Positions 27,199 through 36,072 of a stretch of DNA of 64,000 nucleotides are shown here, in pieces. Within the stretch, counting starts at the first letter, position 1. Each line of letters opens with the position of its first letter. The stretch comes from Gammaproteobacteria bacterium (GTDB taxonomy: Bacteria; Pseudomonadota; Gammaproteobacteria; Steroidobacterales; Woeseiaceae), in NCBI GenBank assembly GCA_029863125.1, contig JAOTWB010000007.1:1-64000 (forward strand), read 5' to 3'. Under the pieces are notes generated by a model, which saw only the letters and a program-made list of their open reading frames with translations, searched no databases and was not told the DNA's origin. The position numbers were made by a program, and so were the translations under genes.

Positions 27199-28855
27199 GT
27201 TTTTCCTGCACGGGCCGCGCGCCGCCAAGTGCCAGCATGATGATCAGATCGCCCGGGCCAACGCGGTCAACGGCGTACATGAATGACTCCATTTCGGTTT
27301 CGAAGTGCGCTATTTGTGATGGCCTGGCGCCCAGCCGCAGCAGCTCATCCCTGATGATGCCGTAGACCTCGCCATGCTCGCGCCCCCGATGGTATGGGGC
27401 AAGTTCCGAGACGACGACGTGATCGAGTCCAATTGCCCAGGCGTCGCGGGCAAGTTCACGAATCAGTTCGTCCGTGCGATCACCGGCCTGCCCGAAGCAG
27501 AGCACCCTGCGCGTCGCCGGGATCACGCTTGCCATATCGAAGAGCGCCGACATCGCGGCCGGGTTGTGTGCAAAATCGACGAGGATCTTGCAGCCATCGA
27601 GATCGTAGATGTTGCAGCGTCCCGGGTTTTCATCCTGCACCATCGTCGTCAGGCCACTCCGTATGTCCGCGACGCTTGCGCCCAGGCACCAGGTAATCGC
27701 CGCAGCGGCCAGTGCGTTCGCCACATTGTGTCGCGCTGCACCGCCAAGCGCGATCGGAATCTCGTGACTGAGACAAATCAGCTCGCGGGCACCGGCGTCG
27801 AGTTTCAGCAGTTCCTGACCGTCAAGCACGAACGCAAGTCCGCCACCAGCAATGTGCTTTTTGATTGTTTCAGTGCCGCCATCCAGGCTGAACCACGCGA
27901 GTTCGCCTTTGTAGTCCCGCGACTTCGCGCACAGCCGCGCGTCATCGGCATTGAGGATCAGCCGTCCTGATGCTTCTACCGCGCGGCTCACGATCCACTT
28001 GACGGCCAGCAGCTCGTCGAGATCGCGCGAGCCGAAATCGCCGAGGTGATCCTCGCTGATATTGGTGATCAGGGCGGCGTCCGCACGCTCGACACCGAGC
28101 CCGCGACGCAGCAATCCACCACGTGCCGTTTCGAGCACCGCAACGTCGACGGTTGGTTCACGCAAGACGGCGCGGGCACCGCCGGGTCCCGACCAGTCAC
28201 CGCGATCAAGCACCTCGCCGTTCACGGCAATCCAGTCGGTGGAACTCATGCCGACGGTTTTCCCGGCCGCCTGCAGGATGTGCGCCGCAAAGCGCACCGT
28301 CGTCGTCTTGCCGTTGGTGCCCGTCACTATTCCCACGGGAACATCGTGAAGGCTGTCCCAATCGAGCGAATCCGGAATCTCGCCGACCGACCAGGTTTGC
28401 GATCCGCAGCCGAGACCGACGGAGACCTTGTCGTCATCCCAAAGCAGGGTCTTGCCATGCGCGGCCGCCTCGTCGACGAGCCACATCAGCTCGGCGTTAG
28501 CCTCTTCCGCGGCCGATGCGCGAATCGCTTTTAAGGATTCTTCAAAATCCGGCTTTTCAGCCACGGCGCCGAATTCGAATGCGCTTGCGGACCAGGCCCA
28601 TTCGTTGATTTCCGAGGCCGCGTAGAGCGCATCGATCGGCGCCGAGAACGCCAGGCTGACACCGCCCAACAGCTGTCGCGACGAGAATGTCGCGGAAGGC
28701 CAGTCGAGCGCTTCGAGCATTCTCGTGACGTGATCGGACCAAACGGGAATGAGCTTGTCCGCCTCGTCCGGCGTGCAGCTAATGTCCAGGATCGAACCGG
28801 GCCCGTCGAACATCAGGCTGGGTCCGGTCAGTCTGCGGGCATCGAGGAACTCCAT
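27176..28855 (-). CDS. Stand-alone Mur ligase family protein related to the C-terminal half of cyanophycin synthetase
   Basis: A 559-residue protein. Residues 1-~170 form a domain I cannot name. The Mur ligase module follows, with P-loop GTNGKTTT at 179-186, the CphA-like ETARGGLLRRGLG, NISEDHLGDFG, and the C-terminal ligase domain with VDFAHNPAAM. These motifs parallel the Mur half of CphA next door (P-loop 500-507), which adds arginine to the aspartate backbone. No ATP-grasp domain is present. It is the third gene of the cphB-cphA operon, behind a 36-bp palindrome. It may ligate an amino acid or dipeptide in cyanophycin turnover. This function is inference. Confidence 0.75.
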   Translation of the reverse strand: MEFLDARRLTGPSLMFDGPGSILDISCTPDEADKLIPVWSDHVTRMLEALDWPSATFSSRQLLGGVSLAFSAPIDALYAASEINEWAWSASAFEFGAVAEKPDFEESLKAIRASAAEEANAELMWLVDEAAAHGKTLLWDDDKVSVGLGCGSQTWSVGEIPDSLDWDSLHDVPVGIVTGTNGKTTTVRFAAHILQAAGKTVGMSSTDWIAVNGEVLDRGDWSGPGGARAVLREPTVDVAVLETARGGLLRRGLGVERADAALITNISEDHLGDFGSRDLDELLAVKWIVSRAVEASGRLILNADDARLCAKSRDYKGELAWFSLDGGTETIKKHIAGGGLAFVLDGQELLKLDAGARELICLSHEIPIALGGAARHNVANALAAAAITWCLGASVADIRSGLTTMVQDENPGRCNIYDLDGCKILVDFAHNPAAMSALFDMASVIPATRRVLCFGQAGDRTDELIRELARDAWAIGLDHVVVSELAPYHRGREHGEVYGIIRDELLRLGARPSQIAHFETEMESFMYAVDRVGPGDLIIMLALGGARPVQEKLKAMGAR

Positions 28856-28860
28856 GACAC

Positions 28861-28896
28861 CTAGTGTCCTGCTTGATTAATCAAACAGGACACTAG
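28861..28896. promoter_or_regulatory. 36-bp near-perfect palindrome between cphA and the Mur-ligase paralogue
   Basis: The arms CTAGTGTCCTGCTTGATT and AATCAAACAGGACACTAG pair over 18 bp with a single mismatch. The element includes the cphA stop codon and ends five bases before the next start codon, overlapping its AGGTG ribosome-binding site. As RNA it would fold into a long hairpin that could stop transcription, be processed, or mask translation initiation. As DNA it could be an operator. Confidence 0.75.
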
Positions 28897-31679
28897 TCGC
28901 CCTCTTCCCTTGCAATGCGCACCCCGCGCTCGTCGCTGATGATCTCGAGATCGTCACTGAGTTCAAAACCAACCGTATCGGGAAGCTCGACGGCCGCGGC
29001 CGGTTTCTTGTTCGAATCGACCACCCTCGCGCCCGAGTTAAAGTAGATGATCTGCTTCCAGGCACGCGTCGTGTTGTCGCCCAGGATGAGGATCAGATCC
29101 CCGCTTACCGCCATCTCGAGCGCCCGGGTGGTTGCTTCCTGCTCGTCCGGGATCACCTCGATCCGGTCGGCTGAAACGCCGGACTCCAGCAGCTTGTTCT
29201 TTAGCATGACGGCGACTTCGTCATGGCCCCGTCCGCGACGATTGTCGTCGCAGCGACAAATGAAGTAATCGAAATGAGCGGCTGCGATTTCAGCAATGTT
29301 CCGGATGTCTTCGTCGCGACGATCGCCGGGCGCTGCCAAGACGACAATGCGCCGACCGTCTACGTCGAGGCGATCGACAAGCAGGCACATGGCCCTGACG
29401 GCCGCCGGATTATGCGCGTAGTCGAGGATGACGCGGAAAGGATGCTCATCGTAGATATTCATGCGACCCGGCGCCTGGAAGAAAGTCGAACCAAACGTCC
29501 TGAGACCCTGGCGAATATCTTCGAGACCGATGTGCATATTGTGGGCAAGAGCCGCCGCGAACATCGCGTTCTGTACATTGTGTAATGCACGTCCCTCGAT
29601 CGTCGCCGGGATCAGGTGCGTCCAGACTAGCGGCGTGTGCGTTTCGTTGTCATAGATCGTGATCAGGTGACCGTTCATACCCTGTTCGAGAACGAATGCC
29701 TGCCCGCCGGCCTGTATATGCCGCTTGACCAGCGGGTGCGACGGATTCATCGTGACGTAGCTGAGCATTGCGGCATCGGTGTAGTCGGCCATCTGCAGGC
29801 ACAGTGGGTCGTCCGCATTCAGCACGGCTGCGTCAGTCGCAATCTCGATCGGCACGCGTTTGACCTCGGCCAGATCCTCGAGGGTATCGATGCCACTCAA
29901 GCCCAGGTGATCCGCCGACACATTGAGACAGGCGGAAACATTGCATTCCTGGAAACCGAGGCCGCTCCGCAGCATGCCCCCGCGTGCCGTTTCCATGACC
30001 GCCGCGTCAACGGACGGATCACGCAGGATCATCTGTGCCGAGACCGGCCCGGTCATGTCCCCGGGCACGCTCAGCTTGCCGTCGATATACACGCCGTCCG
30101 TCGACGTCAGGCCGACCGTACGGCCGGACATTTTGAGAATATGCGCCAGCATACGCGCCGTCGTCGTCTTGCCGTTCGTGCCGGTGACTGCAGCGATCGC
30201 AATTCGGCTCGGCTTGTCGGGCGGGAACAGCATGTCGATGACCGGGCCTGCAACGTCACGCGGCGTTCCTTCACTTGGCGCAACGTGCATGCGGAATCCA
30301 GGGCCGGCGTTCACCTCGCAAATTCCACCACCCGCCTGCCGATAAGACTCGGTTATGTCCCTGGTCAGGAAATCGACACCGCCTATGTCGAGGTCGATGG
30401 CACGGATCGCCCGAATTGCCATCTCACGGTTATCGGGATGTATGACGTCGGTGACATCGATGGCCGTGCCGCCGGTCGAGAGATTCGCCGTGGACCGCAG
30501 GTAAACGATTTCGCCTTTCGCAGGAACCGTCTCCTTGCTGTAGCCGAGCTTTGCCAGCAGCCGTTCCGCCTGGTGGTCGAACTCGAGGCGCGTCAAGACT
30601 TTCTCGTGACCAACTCCGCGACGCGGATCCTCGTTTACGATTTCAACGAGACGCTCGATTGTTGTTTCCCCGTCACCAACTACATGACCCGGCACACGTT
30701 TCGCTGCGGCAACCAATTTGCCATTTACAACCAGCAGGCGATGATCGAATCCGTCGATGTAGCTTTCGACGATGATCGTTTGGCCGTGCTCGCTCGCCTT
30801 GGCGAAACCCGTTTCAACTTCCGGAGCCGTGCGCAGGTTGATCGAAACGCCGCGCCCATGATTGCCGGAAAGCGGCTTGACCACGACCGGGTAGCCAATT
30901 TTCTCGGCAGCACGCACCGCATCCTGCGCCGTGCGCACCAGCACCTGCGCAGGCACCGGCAAGCCGAGATCACGCAAGATTCCGTTGGTCTCCTGTTTGT
31001 CCGACGCCAGTTCTACAGCGATATTGCTCGTGCGCCCGGTCGTTGTCGCCTGGATTCTCTGCTGGTATCGGCCCTGGCCGAACTGCACGAGGCTGTAACC
31101 GTTCAGGCGCAACCAGGGAATGTTGCGCGCTTCGGCCGCTCTGACCAGCGATGCCGTACTCGGCCCGAATTCGCGGCGCTGCGCAAAGCGAATAAACTGA
31201 TCCCGCGCCGCGGCAAAATCCCAGTCCGGAGGCGGCGCTTGTGCCGGCTTTATGTCCGCCGGTAACAGGCTATGCAGCAGGTCCAGCGCAAGCGCGCTCG
31301 CTGCACGCCCGACCGTTGCATCCTTGTACTGGAACACCATGTTGTAAAAACCGGGCCTGCCGTCGATCGAGCGAGTGCGTCCGAACGTGACATCCGAACC
31401 GGCGACGTTCTGCAGCTCGAGCGCCACGTGCTCCATCACGTGGCCAAGCCACGTGCCCTCGTCTTCGTACATGCGGCGAATAAAACCGCCGGGTTCACGA
31501 TAGGAGCAGCCGTGGTCGTGCAGGCCCGGCAAATAGGCCAGCAGCGGATTCAGGAAATCGTCACCCAGTCTCGTGGTCGGCCAGTGCTCCAGCTCTCCGA
31601 GATCCAGGATGTGTCGGATGACGGGAAAGCGGGCAAACATGTTCGGCCCGACGAATACATTGGTGCTCTCAATTTTCAT
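28893..31679 (-). CDS. cphA: Cyanophycin synthetase
   Basis: A 928-residue CphA with the full three-part architecture. These are an N-terminal domain (~1-160); an ATP-grasp domain (~165-490) with VVVKPLSGNHGRGVS around Lys268 and ICEVNAGPGFRMH; and a Mur ligase module with P-loop GTNGKTTT at 500-507, METARGGMLRSGLGF, NVSADHLGLSG and LDYAHNPAAVRAM. It polymerises aspartate and arginine into the storage polymer multi-L-arginyl-poly-L-aspartate in the cytoplasm. The length matches bacterial CphA. It follows cphB by 18 bp and precedes the Mur-like paralogue. The window therefore encodes synthesis and depolymerisation together, but no isoaspartyl dipeptidase. Confidence 0.95.
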   Translation of the reverse strand: MKIESTNVFVGPNMFARFPVIRHILDLGELEHWPTTRLGDDFLNPLLAYLPGLHDHGCSYREPGGFIRRMYEDEGTWLGHVMEHVALELQNVAGSDVTFGRTRSIDGRPGFYNMVFQYKDATVGRAASALALDLLHSLLPADIKPAQAPPPDWDFAAARDQFIRFAQRREFGPSTASLVRAAEARNIPWLRLNGYSLVQFGQGRYQQRIQATTTGRTSNIAVELASDKQETNGILRDLGLPVPAQVLVRTAQDAVRAAEKIGYPVVVKPLSGNHGRGVSINLRTAPEVETGFAKASEHGQTIIVESYIDGFDHRLLVVNGKLVAAAKRVPGHVVGDGETTIERLVEIVNEDPRRGVGHEKVLTRLEFDHQAERLLAKLGYSKETVPAKGEIVYLRSTANLSTGGTAIDVTDVIHPDNREMAIRAIRAIDLDIGGVDFLTRDITESYRQAGGGICEVNAGPGFRMHVAPSEGTPRDVAGPVIDMLFPPDKPSRIAIAAVTGTNGKTTTARMLAHILKMSGRTVGLTSTDGVYIDGKLSVPGDMTGPVSAQMILRDPSVDAAVMETARGGMLRSGLGFQECNVSACLNVSADHLGLSGIDTLEDLAEVKRVPIEIATDAAVLNADDPLCLQMADYTDAAMLSYVTMNPSHPLVKRHIQAGGQAFVLEQGMNGHLITIYDNETHTPLVWTHLIPATIEGRALHNVQNAMFAAALAHNMHIGLEDIRQGLRTFGSTFFQAPGRMNIYDEHPFRVILDYAHNPAAVRAMCLLVDRLDVDGRRIVVLAAPGDRRDEDIRNIAEIAAAHFDYFICRCDDNRRGRGHDEVAVMLKNKLLESGVSADRIEVIPDEQEATTRALEMAVSGDLILILGDNTTRAWKQIIYFNSGARVVDSNKKPAAAVELPDTVGFELSDDLEIISDERGVRIAREEGD

Positions 31680-31697
31680 GGCGTGCGCCTGTCTTTC

Positions 31698-32573
31698 TTA
31701 GCGTTGTGCGGCGTGTGCTTCGCGGGTGGCGATGTCGAATCGCCCGCCCGCGATCAGTACGTGCAGTACCACGCCAATCAGGCTGACCGGGTCGCCACGG
31801 CGCGCGATATCCATGGACGAATAGGTCAGGTGCGTCGGGTCGATGATCGTAATGCCGCCGCTGCCAACCACTTCCAGCTCATCACCCGGACGAATAAAAG
31901 CAGCCGTATTTTCATCGAGTCCGATACCGACCGCAAAGGGATTGTAGGCCAAAGCGGTCAGAAGCCGACCGAGCCGGTCGCGCTCGCGAAAATGCTGGTC
32001 GATGATGAACGCATTGGTAAGTCCCAGCCCTGGCGCCATCGTCACCATGTCCGGCCTCGGCGTAGACCCCTCCATGCCGCCCGCAATCATGTGTTCCGGC
32101 ATGAAGGCCGCGCCGGCCGAAGTGCCCGCAACGTGCATGCCGTTGGCATTGCGACGGCGAATCAGCTGCGCAACCGCCGTGCCGCCCAGCGTCGTCGATA
32201 AGCGCAGCTGGTTGCCGCCGGTCATGAACACGCCGTCGCATTTTTCAACGTACTGCACGTCGCTGCCCGACTGGCAGTCCTCGCGCGTAATGAACGGCAG
32301 GACCCGCGCATGTTTGACGCCGATCTTTCGAAACAGCTTTTCGTAGTTGCGCCCCGTGTCGTCCAGTTCCGACGCGGTGGAAATGATGCCGATCCGCGAT
32401 TCCTTGCCGCCGCAGAGATTGATGAAGCGGTCGAGAATCTCGGGATGGTGCAATTTTTCTTCGGCGCCGCCTATCGGAATGATGTAGCCGCGGTTGGAAC
32501 TATTGCTGCCGTTTGCAGGACTCATTAATTCGTAAACCCGTGTGATTGGCCCGCCCCGGTTGTTAGCTGCCAT
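31698..32573 (-). CDS. cphB: Cyanophycinase
   Basis: A 291-residue serine peptidase of family S51. The nucleophile motif is GTSAGAAFMPEHM, and IPIGGAEEK, FMTGGNQLRL and GIGLDENTA are typical of CphB. It cleaves cyanophycin to beta-Asp-Arg dipeptides in the cytoplasm. The start may be ATG 32573 or the second ATG at 32525, which matches more compact homologues; the first is kept here because nothing excludes it. It is the first gene of the cph operon and divergent from queF across 147 bp. The beta-Asp-Arg product would need an isoaspartyl dipeptidase encoded elsewhere. Confidence 0.93.
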   Translation of the reverse strand: MAANNRGGPITRVYELMSPANGSNSSNRGYIIPIGGAEEKLHHPEILDRFINLCGGKESRIGIISTASELDDTGRNYEKLFRKIGVKHARVLPFITREDCQSGSDVQYVEKCDGVFMTGGNQLRLSTTLGGTAVAQLIRRRNANGMHVAGTSAGAAFMPEHMIAGGMEGSTPRPDMVTMAPGLGLTNAFIIDQHFRERDRLGRLLTALAYNPFAVGIGLDENTAAFIRPGDELEVVGSGGITIIDPTHLTYSSMDIARRGDPVSLIGVVLHVLIAGGRFDIATREAHAAQR

Positions 32574-32720
32574 AATGGCTGTTCGAAGGGTGCGCTACCA
32601 TTGCCCGGAAAGGCCGGCCATTTTACACAAGATTGACGCAATTCCCGCGTATCCTGGGGCAAATAACCGCGCGCATGGCGGCTGCAGGCGACGATAACCC
32701 GACCAACAGGGACGGACTTC

Positions 32721-33539
32721 TTGAAAACTCGCAAATTACCGCTTGGCAGGGAAACCGACTATCCGGACAAGTACGCACCGGACCTGCTGTGCCCGATTTC
32801 GCGCGCGGAAAGCCGCGCTTCCCTGGGGCTTTCCGACGCGCTGCCTTTCCATGGCGTCGATATCTGGAACGCCTGGGAGTTGACCTGGCTCGGCGACGGC
32901 GATTTGCCGGCCGCGGCAACTGCCGAGATCACCGTGCCCGCCGATTCGATGTGCATTGTCGAGTCGAAATCCCTGAAGCTCTATCTGAATTCGTTTTCAA
33001 TGAGCCGCTTTCCTTCGTCGACCGCGGTCGCTGAAGCCATCGCCACTGACCTCAGCGCCTGTACTGGCGGCCGCGCCAGGGTCAGGGTGCAGCCGGTTGC
33101 CGCCACGGAAGCCCGCCACGTTTCGAGACTTGCCGGTACCTGCCTGGACTCGATGTCCGTCGCCTGCAGCGACTGGGAGGTCGATGCGGATCTGCTGCGG
33201 GCGGATCGTAACGCGGTGGTCGATGAAGACCTGCATACTCACCTGCTGAGAAGCCTCTGCCCGGTCACATCTCAGCCGGATACGGGAAGCCTGCAGATCA
33301 GCTATCGCGGGCCGAAGATCGACAGGGCGGCTCTATTGCGTTACATCGTTTCGTACCGTCAGCACAGCGACTTTCACGAAGCCTGCGTCGAGAGAATGTT
33401 CGTCGACCTGATGGCACGCTGTGCGCCAGAAAAGCTGGGTATCCATGCACGCTATCAGCGACGGGGAGGCATCGACATCAATCCGTATCGCAGCAATACC
33501 GACGAGTGTCCCATGAACCTGCGTCTCTGGCGCCAGTAA
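32721..33539 (+). CDS. queF: NADPH-dependent 7-cyano-7-deazaguanine reductase QueF
   Basis: A 272-residue, two-domain (YqcD/E. coli-type) QueF that reduces the nitrile of preQ0 to preQ1 in queuosine biosynthesis. It shows ESKSLKLYLNSF for the substrate pocket, the catalytic Cys region around LCPVTSQPDTGSLQI, and FHEACVERMF near the C-terminus. The start is TTG at 32721 behind AGGGACGG, with length close to E. coli QueF (282). Other queuosine genes are not adjacent, but a VUT-family precursor transporter is at 6.6 kb. The 3' end is convergent with ribA with 12 bp between. Confidence 0.94.
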   Translation: MKTRKLPLGRETDYPDKYAPDLLCPISRAESRASLGLSDALPFHGVDIWNAWELTWLGDGDLPAAATAEITVPADSMCIVESKSLKLYLNSFSMSRFPSSTAVAEAIATDLSACTGGRARVRVQPVAATEARHVSRLAGTCLDSMSVACSDWEVDADLLRADRNAVVDEDLHTHLLRSLCPVTSQPDTGSLQISYRGPKIDRAALLRYIVSYRQHSDFHEACVERMFVDLMARCAPEKLGIHARYQRRGGIDINPYRSNTDECPMNLRLWRQ

Positions 33540-33551
33540 GGCCCGCCCGAA

Positions 33552-34370
33552 TCAGTCGGAGCCAATGTCTTCGGGCGAGAGCTCGTGACCCCATTTCTGC
33601 TTGGCGCTCAGGTAGCGGCGGTTCTTGTCGCCGACGCCCGTTACGTGTTTAACGCGCGTGATACCCGTCAAACCCAATTGCTCGAGGTCATGCACTTTCT
33701 TGGGGTTGTTGGTCAGCAGCCGAAACGGTCGGTCCTTGACAAAGAACTTCAGTAACGAGCCTGCATCGCTGAAGTCTCTTGAGTCGTCCGGCAGGCCGAG
33801 CGAACGATTGGCTTCGTAGGTGTTTTCGCCGGCATCCTGCAACAGGTAGGTCGCCGCTTTCGCCCACAGCCCGATGCCGCGGCCTTCGTGTCCGGACATG
33901 TAGATCAACATGCCGCCCTCCCGATCCTGCCGGATCCGCTCGAGTGCAACCTGCAGCTGCGGGCCGCATTCACAGCGCTCCGACCCGAATACGTCACCCG
34001 TCAGGCAGCTCGAATGCACGCGCACCAGGGGGTTCGTCCAGCGGGCCGGATCGCCAATGATCAGGACGCTGTTGACGGCCATCGACGACGCCAGCGTGGC
34101 GAACAACGCCTGGCCGTGCTGGGCCCGCAATTCGTCCGCGATTTCCTCGATTTTGCCGAGTTCGGTCCTGCGGACGCAGGCATACCACTCAACGTCAATT
34201 GCCCGGTCAGCCAGCTTCAGCGGCATCGGAATCGGCCCGAGCACGCTGATTCCGGCGCCATCGGCCGGCATCTGATCGGCCGGCACCTGCTCGCCGTTGC
34301 GGTCGATCTGGAACAGTTTGCCTTGCGCCACTAGACGTTTGCGCACGGTGGGATCGATGTAGGTAAACAT
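33552..34370 (-). CDS. ribA: GTP cyclohydrolase II
   Basis: A 272-residue RibA-family enzyme that opens GTP to start riboflavin synthesis. The zinc ligands are in SSCLTGDVFGSERCECGPQL. GHEGRGIGLW holds the catalytic arginine region, and LLTNNPKKVHDL is the usual late motif. It is longer than E. coli RibA (196 residues) because of a ~75-residue N-terminal extension before the conserved core. Such longer stand-alone versions occur in proteobacteria. It is a monocistronic-looking gene between queF and the TetR efflux operon. Confidence 0.9.
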   Translation of the reverse strand: MFTYIDPTVRKRLVAQGKLFQIDRNGEQVPADQMPADGAGISVLGPIPMPLKLADRAIDVEWYACVRRTELGKIEEIADELRAQHGQALFATLASSMAVNSVLIIGDPARWTNPLVRVHSSCLTGDVFGSERCECGPQLQVALERIRQDREGGMLIYMSGHEGRGIGLWAKAATYLLQDAGENTYEANRSLGLPDDSRDFSDAGSLLKFFVKDRPFRLLTNNPKKVHDLEQLGLTGITRVKHVTGVGDKNRRYLSAKQKWGHELSPEDIGSD

Positions 34371-34415
34371 AGGCCGCGATTATGCGGGAATTGCGCTGCC
34401 GCGCGCCATCAGAGC

Positions 34416-34444
34416 TTGTTGACCGTCCGGTCATTAACTATAAT
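34416..34444 (+). promoter_or_regulatory. Promoter with embedded TetR-type operator upstream of efflux operon
   Basis: The perfect palindrome TGACCG-TC-CGGTCA (34420-34433) lies between a weak -35 (TTGTTG at 34416) and a consensus TATAAT at 34439-34444, spaced 17 bp. A strong AAGGAGG at 34464 precedes the tetR-type ATG. An operator between -35 and -10 is a classic autorepression layout. The repressor identity is inferred from adjacency. Confidence 0.65.
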
Positions 34445-34474
34445 AACTGACTCGAAGGTCATCAAGGAGGCCGG

Positions 34475-35083
34475 ATGACGGCACCCCGCTACCAGCGACG
34501 CAAGGAAGACCGGCCGCGAGAAATCAGCGAAGCCGCTTTCGAGGTGTTTGCCGAGAAAGGCTATGCCGCGGCGCGCGTCGACGAAGTTGCGAAGCGCGCC
34601 GGCGTCAGCAAGGGCTTGCTGTATCTCTACTTCGATACCAAGGAAGAACTTTTCAAGGCGGTGATCAAACGCGTGGTCACGCGGCGTATCGACGCACTGC
34701 TGCTCGCCCTTGAAGAAACGGATTTATCGTCCGAGGAGTTCGTTCGCGGCCCGCTGCTCGAATTCATGAAGCAGATTCCGGGGTCCCCTGTCGCCGTCGT
34801 GATTCGGCTGCTCATTGCCGAGGGTCATCGGCACCCGGACCTCGTCAGCTATTACTGGGAAAACGTTGTTTCCAGAGGTCTCGCCGCGATTTCACGTTTT
34901 ATTGAACGCGGCGTCGAACGCGGCGAGTTTCGTGATACGGCGGTGACCGGACTTCCTCAGCTGGTGCTCTCGCCAATGATGCTGTCGATGATCTGGCGGA
35001 TCCTTTTTACGACGCGCGAACTCGATACGGACAGGTTAATGGAAACCCAGATTGAAATGATTCTCGCTTATATCAAAGCGTGA
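34475..35083 (+). CDS. TetR-family regulator of the adjacent exporter
   Basis: A 202-residue TetR regulator. The helix-turn-helix is at about residues 17-60: ISEAAFEVFAEKGYAAARVDEVA followed by GVSKGLLYLYF. It has an all-helical effector domain and a C-terminal portion of the CecR/YbhR kind. It overlaps or abuts the HlyD gene and is first in a tetR-hlyD-ATPase-permease operon, comparable to E. coli cecR-ybhGFSR. A palindromic operator lies in its own promoter. The inducer is unknown, probably a drug or toxic metabolite exported by the operon. Confidence 0.9.
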   Translation: MTAPRYQRRKEDRPREISEAAFEVFAEKGYAAARVDEVAKRAGVSKGLLYLYFDTKEELFKAVIKRVVTRRIDALLLALEETDLSSEEFVRGPLLEFMKQIPGSPVAVVIRLLIAEGHRHPDLVSYYWENVVSRGLAAISRFIERGVERGEFRDTAVTGLPQLVLSPMMLSMIWRILFTTRELDTDRLMETQIEMILAYIKA

Positions 35084-35097
35084 ATGGAGCGCTGCTA

Positions 35098-36072
35098 ATG
35101 AACAAACGATCATTGATTGCCCTCTCAGCATGCGCCTTGCTGAGCGCGTGCAGTACCTCGGAAGAGAGCGCTCGCGTCGTCGGAGAACTGGCATCCGATC
35201 GCATTGAAATAAGCGCCGACACAAACGAACCGATTGTCGAAATTCTGGTCTCGGAGGGGCAGTCAGTGACCGCCGGCCGGGTTCTCGTGCGCCAGGATAC
35301 GGCGCGCGCTGCGTCCCGCCTGGCTGAAGCCGAAGCGGCGCTCGCGCAGCAGCAGGCGCGTCTCGACGAGCTCGTGCGGGGTCCACGGCGTGAACAAATT
35401 GCGGCGGCTCGCGCCAGCGTCGAAGGCGCAACGCAGGAACGCGCGTACCGGGAAAGCGAATTAGCGCGCATCCGTGAGGTGCACACCAAGGGACTCGCAT
35501 CGGCCGAGGCGCTCGACGCTGCCAAAGCCGCACTGGACGCGGCGACCGCGAACCACAAGCTGGCGCTCGCACAGCTCGAGGAACGCCTAACCGGCACCAC
35601 GATAGAAGAACTCCAGCAGGCAGAACAGGCCGTAAATCAGGCGGCTGCGCGACGCGACAGCGCGACGGTTGATCTTGAACGGCACACGCTGACGTCGCCT
35701 GTCGATGGCATAGTGGATAGTCGTCTGCTTGAACTCGGTGAAAGACCGATTCAGGGCCAGCCGGTCATGGTGGTTTTGGGCGGCAAACAGCCGTATGCGC
35801 GCGTTTTTGTGCCTGAGGATTTTCGGGTCCGGGTGTCTGCCGGTGTCGACGCGCTGATTCACGTGGATGGATTGACGGCTCCGATTCCCGGGCGCGTGCG
35901 CTGGGTATCCAGCGAGGCGGCGTTCACGCCTTATTTTGCGCTCACGGAACGCGATCGCGGGCGCCTGAGCTATGTCGCGAAAGTCGACATCAACGAAGAA
36001 CGCGATCGGCTACCCGACGGTATCCCCGTAGAAGTGGAGTTCCTGGTCGACAGTGGCAAAGATGCATTCTGA
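35098..36072 (+). CDS. HlyD-family periplasmic adaptor, lipoprotein
   Basis: A 324-residue membrane fusion protein. The N-terminal signal with lipobox LLSAC makes it a lipoprotein anchored by the cysteine in SACST. A half-lipoyl motif VEILVSEGQSVTAGRVLV follows. A long helical hairpin spans about residues 75-200, rich in Ala, Glu and Gln heptads, and the second lipoyl half is LTSPVDGIVDSRLLELGERPI. It would link the inner-membrane ABC transporter to an outer-membrane channel, as YbhG does. A GTG at 35080 overlaps the tetR stop, but the ATG at 35098 gives a proper signal peptide. No TolC homologue is in the window. Confidence 0.87.
   Translation: MNKRSLIALSACALLSACSTSEESARVVGELASDRIEISADTNEPIVEILVSEGQSVTAGRVLVRQDTARAASRLAEAEAALAQQQARLDELVRGPRREQIAAARASVEGATQERAYRESELARIREVHTKGLASAEALDAAKAALDAATANHKLALAQLEERLTGTTIEELQQAEQAVNQAAARRDSATVDLERHTLTSPVDGIVDSRLLELGERPIQGQPVMVVLGGKQPYARVFVPEDFRVRVSAGVDALIHVDGLTAPIPGRVRWVSSEAAFTPYFALTERDRGRLSYVAKVDINEERDRLPDGIPVEVEFLVDSGKDAF

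Noticed and set aside
27176-28855. Calling the third cph gene MurE or another peptidoglycan ligase
   Set aside because: Its motifs follow CphA (ETARGG, SEDHLGDFG) and it sits in the cph operon away from any mur/fts cluster.
29637-31265. Long open frame (542 codons) on the plus strand opposite cphA
   Set aside because: It is a shadow of the strongly supported cphA on the minus strand; the translation has no domain-like pattern and is rich in Arg, His and Gln as expected for antisense of GC-rich genes.
32633-33034. 133-codon plus-strand frame with an ATG upstream of queF
   Set aside because: It overlaps queF out of frame; queF from TTG 32721 has full family similarity.
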